Part shown: one piece after another, positions 1 to 5,737 of the stretch
Layout of the letters: each line of letters begins with the position of its first letter
Position numbering within the stretch: the stretch's first letter is position 1
DNA from: Euryarchaeota archaeon UBA128
GTDB taxonomy: Archaea; Thermoplasmatota; Poseidoniia; Poseidoniales; Poseidoniaceae
Reading direction: 5' to 3'
DNA length: 9,772 nucleotides
NCBI GenBank assembly: GCA_002496955.1
Contig: DALZ01000179.1
Location: forward strand, 1-9,772
Translations under genes and position numbers: made by a program
Notes under the pieces: generated by a model
What the model was told of the DNA's origin: nothing
The model's input: only the letters and a program-made list of their open reading frames with translations
Databases searched by the model: none

Positions 1-1555
1 TCGATTGACCCACTTCTAGTGGTGGGTGTGTTACATCAACAGTTCCATTCTGAAGTCGATTCAGGTGATCTTGATGTGTTTCGGCGTTACTAATACTGGT
101 TATGCCTTGAGTTACCGTTTCTGGCTCTGGCCAAGCCATGGCAACCAGTTCAATTCGGTCATTATCGACTAACTCTTGTTCCTCTTGCTCTATTTTTTGT
201 ATAACCTCTTCACCAATACCCAAATCTAGCATCAGTTTCCTATGAGTAGATAGCGGATCTTTTGCAGCCCAGTAATCCAATAATTCCCTGTCGACATAGC
301 CCGATGGAGTGCCTGACTCACTACCTAGATACAGGTCGTCGTGATGGTGTGCGTGACCACATCCTCTCATTGTTTCAACATGAATTAGAGTCGGGCCGCC
401 TCCCTCGAGAGCAAATTCTCGTGCACAGGCAACGCTGGCGTACCATGCTGCTGGGTCAGATCCATCAATTGTCCAACTTGGGAAACCCATTGCTTTGGCT
501 TTATCTGCCCAAATTTCGACCCCCGATTGGTTGATAGGTGCGGTATCAAGGGCGATCTGATTATTCTGTAGAATGTAGGTTATTGGTAAACCCCTAACTC
601 CGGCAAAGTTTAGTGCCTCCCAAAACTCACCTGAAGAAGATGCCCCCTCGCCAATACAAGCCACATGGAACCTGTTTAGATTTTGTTGCCATGCGGCAAA
701 TGCTAATCCAGTCATTGTCGCACTTGCTATGGGCAGTGGTGCGGTTGGGGGTAAAACACCAACATGCCATGCACCAATGTGCAAGTCTCGACCGCCTGAA
801 TCTAGGTTGCCGCCGTTTTGATTAGAGCCAACTTTACCGAGATTTGCTGCCATCACTCCTAGCGGTGTGTCCCCCATTGCTAGGGATAAGCCGACATCTC
901 TGATCATTGGGGCGACTAAATCACCTGAGTAGCCGCGTCCAGGTTTGGCACCTGGATCAGCTAATGGGTCAGTCTCTAAGGCAGTGGCAACCGCGACTAC
1001 TGCCTCTTGCCATGTTGACCTGAATCCTTTCCCACCAAATTTCTCACCGCTTGGGGTTTCTAGACCAGTGGTGAAAATATCTTTCAATGCCTCATCCATA
1101 TATCTCGTGCGAGTCATGTTTCGCTGCCACTCCAAACGATGTTCACTTGTGACAGACATGTAGTGAGCAAGCCTCCTCAACATCAACGTCATGTCAATCA
1201 AAAAATGAGTGTTACGACGTTCAACATAGGATGATAATTTCCTGCGCGGGATGACTTCTGAATCCGTTTCTTTCGCCATTTTGGCATCCACTTGAGCAAT
1301 CAAAGCATTGTTTAATGCGCTGATAAATCTGCGACAAAATTTAGCCCATGACGGAGCCTCAAATTGTTTATCGTTTGAGTTGATTACATGGTCCCAAATA
1401 TCTCCGACAATCGTTATTCTTGCATCATGTTGCTGTGCAACAAATAACAATACTTCGCGTTTTGCTGCGTCCGCAAGTAAAGGTTGAGTGAAGGTCAATT
1501 TGGTTTTTGGGGACCAGTCCGAGCCAAAAATTTCCGGTAGTTCACCCTGCGCCAT
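1..1555 (-). CDS. 2-oxoacid dehydrogenase E1 component, alpha region (partial; runs off window edge)
   Basis: Thiamine-diphosphate-dependent E1 alpha part of a branched-chain 2-oxoacid / pyruvate-type dehydrogenase, which decarboxylates a 2-oxoacid and passes the acyl group to E2 lipoyl. I translated 518 codons by hand and found no stop before the window edge. The ThDP motif is G302-E-G304 followed, 26 residues later, by N331-N332. Glu in the GDG position is also found in animal BCKDH E1 alpha. Upstream is G255-R-D-L-H259, and an active-site loop GCGHAHHHDD lies near 398-407. About 190-200 residues precede the recognisable core, which is unusually long for E1 alpha. The alpha domain appears to end near residue 480 but the frame stays open, so an alpha-beta fusion is possible. 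The start is uncertain: ATG at 1555 has a weak GGA seven bases upstream; an in-frame ATG at 1579 would add 8 residues but has no visible ribosome site. The E1 alpha assignment is firm; the substrate is not. Confidence 0.85.
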   Translation of the reverse strand, partial: MAQGELPEIFGSDWSPKTKLTFTQPLLADAAKREVLLFVAQQHDARITIVGDIWDHVINSNDKQFEAPSWAKFCRRFISALNNALIAQVDAKMAKETDSEVIPRRKLSSYVERRNTHFLIDMTLMLRRLAHYMSVTSEHRLEWQRNMTRTRYMDEALKDIFTTGLETPSGEKFGGKGFRSTWQEAVVAVATALETDPLADPGAKPGRGYSGDLVAPMIRDVGLSLAMGDTPLGVMAANLGKVGSNQNGGNLDSGGRDLHIGAWHVGVLPPTAPLPIASATMTGLAFAAWQQNLNRFHVACIGEGASSSGEFWEALNFAGVRGLPITYILQNNQIALDTAPINQSGVEIWADKAKAMGFPSWTIDGSDPAAWYASVACAREFALEGGGPTLIHVETMRGCGHAHHHDDLYLGSESGTPSGYVDRELLDYWAAKDPLSTHRKLMLDLGIGEEVIQKIEQEEQELVDNDRIELVAMAWPEPETVTQGITSISNAETHQDHLNRLQNGTVDVTHPPLEVGQS

Positions 1556-1598
1556 AGAGTGTCCACAGGAAACTCCCATACAAACTGAACGATATGTT

Positions 1599-2327
1599 CT
1601 AAACTACGTCAACCTTGTTTTCCAAAGCGTTCTTGGTGATTCTAGCAATAAAAAATGTAACAATTACCGAGGCTACCACTCCGATAATCAGTAATATTGT
1701 TCCTGCCGGTGAATTACTGAAATTTTCCATTACATTACCACTGAACACTAATTCACCGGCGGCAAGACCAAAGTAGGCATAAGCAAGTGAGTAAACAATA
1801 CTAGAGAGACTGGATACAAAGAACACTCTAACTGATACTGGGCTACTTGCCATAATGTAATTTAGCCACTCATCTGGTATTATTGGAGATAATCTAACCA
1901 ATACAGAAATTTGCATCGCTTCATTGTTAATCGCAGTTTCAATTCTCTTCAATCGTTCATCTTTAGATACGATATTTGCAATGTAATCTCGAAACATCCA
2001 ACGGCCTAACAAGAACGCAATCAGTCCTCCAACTATTGATGCCACGAAATTCACTACTACTGCAATCCAATAAGGAAATAACGCACCCGCACCAACCTTC
2101 AATATCGGCGAAGGTGCCATTAGAATAATCGCTACAGTAATCAGCAAACAGTAAACGATTGACCCAAGTGTTCCCAAACCATCAAACCACTGAATTAATT
2201 CGCCAATATCTTGGAAGACAAAAAATCCAATGATGATCCAAATAGCAATAATGGCTAACGACAAGTATAATCTTAGCCTGCTAGCCTTTCCTTGATTGAG
2301 GTTGGGCTCAACAGGTTTAGGCACCAT
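1599..2327 (-). CDS. TVP38/TMEM64-type (DedA/VTT superfamily) membrane protein
   Basis: Integral membrane protein of 242 residues with the features of the SNARE-associated/VTT family; bacterial and eukaryotic relatives are linked to lipid scrambling or transport. Hydrophobic segments lie near residues 20-39, 53-73, 84-107, 163-187 and 209-229. The first re-entrant motif ends in F-L-L-G-R (about 105-109), and the second is R145-L-S-P-I-I-P151 followed by N156, matching the family's R-x-SP-x-xP...N pattern. After the proline the usual small or hydrophobic residues are replaced by Asp-Glu-Trp (152-154). There is no cleavable signal peptide; the N-terminus is short, polar and proline-containing. 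The start overlaps the stop of the preceding receiver-like gene by one base (TAATG) behind a strong GAGGAGGAG ribosome site, so the two are almost certainly translated together. The family call is good; the substrate is unknown. Confidence 0.85.
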   Translation of the reverse strand: MVPKPVEPNLNQGKASRLRLYLSLAIIAIWIIIGFFVFQDIGELIQWFDGLGTLGSIVYCLLITVAIILMAPSPILKVGAGALFPYWIAVVVNFVASIVGGLIAFLLGRWMFRDYIANIVSKDERLKRIETAINNEAMQISVLVRLSPIIPDEWLNYIMASSPVSVRVFFVSSLSSIVYSLAYAYFGLAAGELVFSGNVMENFSNSPAGTILLIIGVVASVIVTFFIARITKNALENKVDVV

Positions 2328-3418
2328 TACTCCTCCTCATCAATTCCATCAATTCTACTTACCGTAGGGAATGATGACAAAACATCGCCGACCATCTCAG
2401 TGATGTCCTCAATTTGCGTAATCAAAGTAATATCGTTGACAGTTCCCGGTCGCCCAAGACTCCACATCAGTTCGTATACTAGCTCACTTGTTAAGCGAGT
2501 TAGTTTCAATACTTCGGGGTCCACGCCATACAATTGTTCCTCTGGTTTGAGAGCAATTAAATCAGGCATTTCGTCCAAAACCTCATCCATCGCAGACTCA
2601 ACTTCTGCCTGTATACTTGATGCCTGTTGTTCAAGAATATCCTCCATAGTTGTCATGCCACCCTTTATCCTTGATTTCCCAGGGTTGCCGGAGCCCAGTG
2701 TAGCACCTTTGCTTACATCACGGTAGGATGCGGTAGTGACGGTTTCTGATGCATCATTATTGTCCTGAGATGGAGGAAGTTGTTCGGGGTCGACATCTTG
2801 CACTAAGTTATTCAAGGCAATTCTCAACATGGCAGCCATAGTGGCAGAGTCAAACATATCTTGAACCTCAATCCCCTCTTCATCCATCTGAACTAAGATT
2901 TCATCGATGAAATTTGGATTAATTTTCTCTGGACCAACTAGGCCTTTCAACATCGGCAACGCCCAAGTTGAATCGCCCATCAGCATAGAGACATCAAAAC
3001 TACCTCCGCCTGTGGCTGGCCCCTCTACGTCGGCTGGTGGTGGTATGAATTGCTTTCTAGCATGTTTATTCAGCTGCTCAATCAATACTTTCATGTCTAT
3101 TGGTTTTGCAATAACTTCCGAAATGCCGGCCTTAGCCGCAGATATCAGATACTCTTGACTTGAATTACGTGATAAAATAACTATACGGCATTTGAAGGCA
3201 AATTCGGGGTCACTCATCAATCGCTGCGCCGCGTCAATGGCGTCACCATTTTGCCATTCACCCTCAAGCAGAACAATTTCTGGCATTGTGGCTAACGCGG
3301 TTCCTTCTGCCTGCCTGAGCGTGCCTGCTCTGGTAATATCAAATCCTTCTCGCTCAAGAGTATTGGCAAGTAAAGTTCGTCTGCCTTCGTTCTCATCAGC
3401 AACGATTACCTTGGCCAA
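2327..3418 (-). CDS. Receiver-like (pseudo-receiver) protein with unassigned C-terminal region
   Basis: Residues 1-121 have the CheY-like fold pattern. The acidic pair is D8-E9, the beta-3 end that normally carries the phospho-acceptor Asp reads I-V-L-L-E52, the switch Thr position is S83, and the conserved Lys is K105 followed by P106. Glu at position 52 means the canonical aspartyl phosphorylation is absent; the domain may be constitutively 'on' or bind another signal. Residues about 145-215 look helical, 215-260 form a Ser/Asn/Gly-rich linker, and 260-363 are acidic and helical, ending in Glu-Glu-Glu. No DNA-binding or catalytic domain is recognisable. The start is TTG: an in-frame TAA lies only four codons upstream, and the first downstream ATG is at codon 45, which would delete beta-1 and the acid pair. 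It is coupled to the membrane-protein gene that follows. The receiver call is fairly sure; the function is unknown. Confidence 0.75.
   Translation of the reverse strand: MAKVIVADENEGRRTLLANTLEREGFDITRAGTLRQAEGTALATMPEIVLLEGEWQNGDAIDAAQRLMSDPEFAFKCRIVILSRNSSQEYLISAAKAGISEVIAKPIDMKVLIEQLNKHARKQFIPPPADVEGPATGGGSFDVSMLMGDSTWALPMLKGLVGPEKINPNFIDEILVQMDEEGIEVQDMFDSATMAAMLRIALNNLVQDVDPEQLPPSQDNNDASETVTTASYRDVSKGATLGSGNPGKSRIKGGMTTMEDILEQQASSIQAEVESAMDEVLDEMPDLIALKPEEQLYGVDPEVLKLTRLTSELVYELMWSLGRPGTVNDITLITQIEDITEMVGDVLSSFPTVSRIDGIDEEE
2328..2338 (-). promoter_or_regulatory. Ribosome binding site of the TVP38-type gene, inside the previous gene's stop
   Basis: On the minus strand GAGGAGGAG (2338-2330) lies immediately before TAATG. 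The same bases encode the terminal Glu-Glu-Glu of the upstream protein and form the Shine-Dalgarno site of the next gene. The GGAGG core has a 4-nt spacer and the first GAGG a 7-nt spacer. This fixes the downstream start at 2327 and indicates translational coupling. Confidence 0.8.
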
Positions 3419-3430
3419 TATTTCCCCCCC
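3416..3430 (-). promoter_or_regulatory. TTG start with G-tract ribosome site of the receiver-like gene
   Basis: Seven consecutive G (3430-3424 on the minus strand), then AAATA and TTG (3418-3416). The G-tract at a 5-nt spacer can pair with the pyrimidine-rich 3' end of 16S rRNA. It is unlike the GAGG/AGG sites used elsewhere in the window. A homopolymer of this length could also hide a sequencing indel, but the frame downstream of it is intact. Confidence 0.5.
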
Positions 3431-3558
3431 TTAGCCAGCGAAAACTATCACGAACATTTGAACCTCATCCCATAAATCAGTCGGAGACAGCCTTAATGGC
3501 GCTACCTAAGGTTGACGGAGGTCGGTAATCATTAATCAAATCAGTTCAGTGATTTACT
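3419..3558. other. Intergenic region; possible promoter for the receiver-like / membrane-protein genes
   Basis: This 140-bp gap is the longest in the window and separates the redox/sulfur block from the receiver-like block. On the minus strand an AT-rich ATTTAT (3477-3472) could serve as a weak archaeal TATA element, placing a start site about 25 bases downstream and giving a leader of roughly 30 nt that contains the G-tract ribosome site. A short AT-rich inverted repeat follows the upstream stop codon. No tRNA-like fold or small open frame with a ribosome site was seen. Confidence 0.3.
3538..3555 (-). terminator. Possible weak hairpin after the E1-like/rhodanese gene
   Basis: AAATCA-CTGAAC-TGATTT is a perfect 6-bp inverted repeat with a 6-nt loop, starting 3 bases after the TGA stop (3561-3559) on the minus strand and followed by an AT-rich tract. 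The stem is AT-rich and weak. It could contribute to 3' end formation, but it is short enough to arise by chance. Confidence 0.2.
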
Positions 3559-4716
3559 TCATTCGATGTCATTTGGAAGATGTTTTCGCCAAGCAATAAT
3601 GCCACCGTCTAGGTTGTACAAGTTTTGACCGTTGTATCCTGAATTTAGTAGATACATTGCTGCGGTTTGTGAGCGCATACCACTGCGACACAGTATTATG
3701 ATATCTTGATTGATAGGAATGCTATCTATCTTGGATAAGATTTCTTCATGCGGCACTTGGAGATCGGTATGCGATACTTTCATCTGCCCGTATTCTGTAT
3801 CAGAGCGAACATCGATTAAGAATGGTTTCCAGCCTTCTGCCTTTTTCCGTTGGTACTCCAACATCGATAAACGGTTGAACATGACATTACCAGACAATGC
3901 AGGTTCTTTTATTTCACCTTCGCTGGTTGTTGAATTATCACACCAACCATTATCCTCAAACATTTTTCGAACCTCTGACAAATTTGGTTGTATATCTACC
4001 GATTTTGAGAACTTTAACGTTCTAAATGAGAGCAACTCAGCATCATATATCATCAGTTTTCCCGAAACAATTTCGCCCTTGTTTAATATTATTTTTATTG
4101 CTTCAGTCGCTTGCAGTGCCCCGATTACACCAGGCAAAACCCCAAACACGCCACCTTCAGCACAGGATGGAATCATACTACTTGGGGGTGGTTCGGGAAA
4201 TAAATCTCGATAGCATGGACCGTTGTCAAAATTAAACACACTTAGCTGCCCCTCGAAGCGATATACAGAGCCGTATATCCATGGAATATCGTGGATTTTG
4301 CAGGTGTCGTCTATCAAATACCTAGTCGGAATGTTATCTGTACCGTCTATCACCAAATCCCAACCGGCAAAAATCTCGCTCGCGTTATCTGGCGACAGTT
4401 TCACGTCCCAAGTGGTCAACTTTAATGATGAATTTATTGTTGACAGCCGGGTTTTCGCTGATTCTACCTTCAAACTGCCAATATTTGTTTCACCGTGAAT
4501 AATTTGTCTTTGGAGATTTGACAAATCGACGAAGTCATCATCGATAATACCGATATGTCCAATGCCGGCAGCGGCTAAATACAGTAGAGCAGGACTTCCA
4601 AGACCGCCGGCACCAACGACCAATACTTTGGCTTTGTCTATACATTCTTGGCCAGAGATTCCGACATCAGGTAGGGAAATATGCCGCGCATATCGTTCTG
4701 TGTCGACCATGACCAT
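3559..4716 (-). CDS. E1-like adenylyltransferase with C-terminal rhodanese domain (MoeB/ThiF/UbaA-MOCS3 type)
   Basis: Activates the C-terminus of ubiquitin-like sulfur-carrier proteins by adenylylation and, through the rhodanese domain, probably supplies the sulfur for molybdopterin, thiamine or 2-thiouridine synthesis. Counting from the chosen Met: nucleotide loop GAGGLGS at 35-41, arginine in L-Q-R70-Q, GTDN at 125-128, and catalytic-type Cys in P-S-C185-A-E-G-G. The rhodanese domain occupies about 285-380, with active loop C343-R-S-G-M-R-S. Oddly, the MoeB zinc site is missing: the first CxxC reads C168-Y-R-D171, and the region where the second CxxC normally lies has no cysteine. The start is placed at ATG 4716 (or 4710, two codons on) because R-Y-x-R-H-I is the usual family N-terminus. 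An upstream ATG at 4803 would add 29 unfamiliar residues lying mostly inside the thioredoxin reductase gene. The gap to that gene is 35 bp, with no clear ribosome site. Confidence 0.9.
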   Translation of the reverse strand: MVMVDTERYARHISLPDVGISGQECIDKAKVLVVGAGGLGSPALLYLAAAGIGHIGIIDDDFVDLSNLQRQIIHGETNIGSLKVESAKTRLSTINSSLKLTTWDVKLSPDNASEIFAGWDLVIDGTDNIPTRYLIDDTCKIHDIPWIYGSVYRFEGQLSVFNFDNGPCYRDLFPEPPPSSMIPSCAEGGVFGVLPGVIGALQATEAIKIILNKGEIVSGKLMIYDAELLSFRTLKFSKSVDIQPNLSEVRKMFEDNGWCDNSTTSEGEIKEPALSGNVMFNRLSMLEYQRKKAEGWKPFLIDVRSDTEYGQMKVSHTDLQVPHEEILSKIDSIPINQDIIILCRSGMRSQTAAMYLLNSGYNGQNLYNLDGGIIAWRKHLPNDIE

Positions 4717-4751
4717 GCGAGACCGCAGTAATTGATGAATTGAGAGGTTGC

Positions 4752-5681
4752 TTAGTGATGGTTCTCTTCCAACCACTTTTCGGCATCCATTGCCGCTTGA
4801 CATCCCATTCCAGCTGCTGTAATAGCTTGTTTGTATCTCGTATCCACCACATCACCTGCCGCAAACACGCCATCGACAGAAGTCATGGTATGTCGCTTGT
4901 GGATAATGTAACCATTCTCATCTGTTTCAATCTGAGCATCTAAAAATCCAGTTATTGGTTTGTGTCCAATTGCGATGAATGCCCCAGTTGCAGCTATTTC
5001 CTCAGTGGAACCATCTCTTGGATCTTCCAATACTGCACCTGTGAGGCCGTTTTCGTCCGATAGCCAATGCTTTATCTGCCTGAAGGTTTTGATTTCAATT
5101 TTCTCGTTATTTGCCGCCCTTTCATACATGATTGTGCTAGCTCTGAAAACATCCCTTCGATGAATTAGTGTCACTTTAGAAGCAAATCTAGTGAGGAATG
5201 TCGCTTCCTCACATGCCGAATCTCCACCACCGATTACCAGTACTTCCTCGTCTCGGAAAAACGCCCCATCACAAGTAGCACATGTCGAAATGCCTCGCCC
5301 TTTCTGTTCTGCTTCACCGGGAGCATTCAACCAGATTGATTCCGCCCCAGTTGATATGATAAGTGCGTTAGCAAAATATTCCTCGCTTTCAACTACTACC
5401 TTGAAAGGTCGTTGAGACAGGTCGACCGATTCGACATTTCTATCCTGTACTTCAAGGCCAAATCTTTCTGCCTGTTCCCTCAACTGCATCATCATCTCTG
5501 GACCTCCTATACCTTGAGGATATCCGGGGAAATTTTCTATGTCTGAAGTGAGCATAAGTTGACCTCCAGACATGTAACCAGCAAACATCAACGGGTTTAA
5601 CATTGCTCTTGCAGTGTATAGTCCTGCGGTATAGCCAGCAGGTCCAGAACCGATTATCACTACATCTCTGACTTCACTCAT
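4752..5681 (-). CDS. trxB: Thioredoxin-disulfide reductase (NADPH, FAD)
   Basis: Cytosolic flavoprotein that passes electrons from NADPH via FAD and a Cys pair to thioredoxin. Counting from the chosen Met (309 residues, normal for low-molecular-weight TrxR): FAD dinucleotide loop G11-S-G-P-A-G16, redox centre C134-A-T-C137 followed by D-G, second Rossmann loop G151-G-G-D-S-A156, and H174-R-R176, which is the signature for the NADPH 2'-phosphate and so suggests NADPH rather than NADH. The C-terminal FAD motif A-A-G-D is at about 274-277. The start at 5681 is set by an AGG seven bases upstream and by homology; an ATG at 5711 would add ten residues not expected in the family. It stands 56 bp after the GNAT-aminotransferase stop and 35 bp before the E1-like/rhodanese gene. 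Its FAD could come from the flavin genes upstream in the same train. Confidence 0.96.
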   Translation of the reverse strand: MSEVRDVVIIGSGPAGYTAGLYTARAMLNPLMFAGYMSGGQLMLTSDIENFPGYPQGIGGPEMMMQLREQAERFGLEVQDRNVESVDLSQRPFKVVVESEEYFANALIISTGAESIWLNAPGEAEQKGRGISTCATCDGAFFRDEEVLVIGGGDSACEEATFLTRFASKVTLIHRRDVFRASTIMYERAANNEKIEIKTFRQIKHWLSDENGLTGAVLEDPRDGSTEEIAATGAFIAIGHKPITGFLDAQIETDENGYIIHKRHTMTSVDGVFAAGDVVDTRYKQAITAAGMGCQAAMDAEKWLEENHH

Positions 5682-5691
5682 ACAATCGCCT
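5682..5691 (-). promoter_or_regulatory. Ribosome binding site deciding the trxB start
   Basis: AGG (5691-5689) lies 7 nt before ATG 5681 on the minus strand. The surrounding GGCGATTGTATGAG differs by one base from the ribL start region, so the two genes share an almost identical initiation sequence. It favours 5681 over the in-frame ATG at 5711. Confidence 0.65.
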
Positions 5692-5737
5692 GCAAGGCAT
5701 AAAGGCAACATGCACCTATTGAATCTTTACCTTGTTA

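Noticed and set aside
262..1163. Three plus-strand open frames (262-534, 613-825, 945-1163)
   Set aside because: They lie opposite the E1 alpha coding region, whose minus-strand translation shows conserved ThDP motifs throughout. None has a ribosome site or recognisable protein features.
2292..2726. A 144-codon plus-strand open frame
   Set aside because: It is antisense to the receiver-like gene and runs across its coupled junction with the membrane-protein gene. The composition is Ser/Ile-rich, as expected of a reverse-frame shadow, and there is no initiation signal.
3419..3558. Small RNA or riboswitch in the 140-bp gap
   Set aside because: Only a 6-bp AT-rich inverted repeat was found; no extended paired structure or known riboswitch core could be read.
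3710..4213. A 167-codon plus-strand open frame
   Set aside because: It is fully antisense to the E1-like/rhodanese gene, which has intact catalytic motifs on the minus strand. No protein family pattern is visible.
4717..4803. Longer E1-like start at 4803
   Set aside because: It would overlap trxB by 52 bases and add residues not seen in the family. It cannot be fully excluded because the start at 4716 has no clear ribosome site.
4667..4873. Minus-strand open frame bridging trxB and the E1-like gene
   Set aside because: It overlaps the ends of two well-supported genes in a different frame and has no family features.
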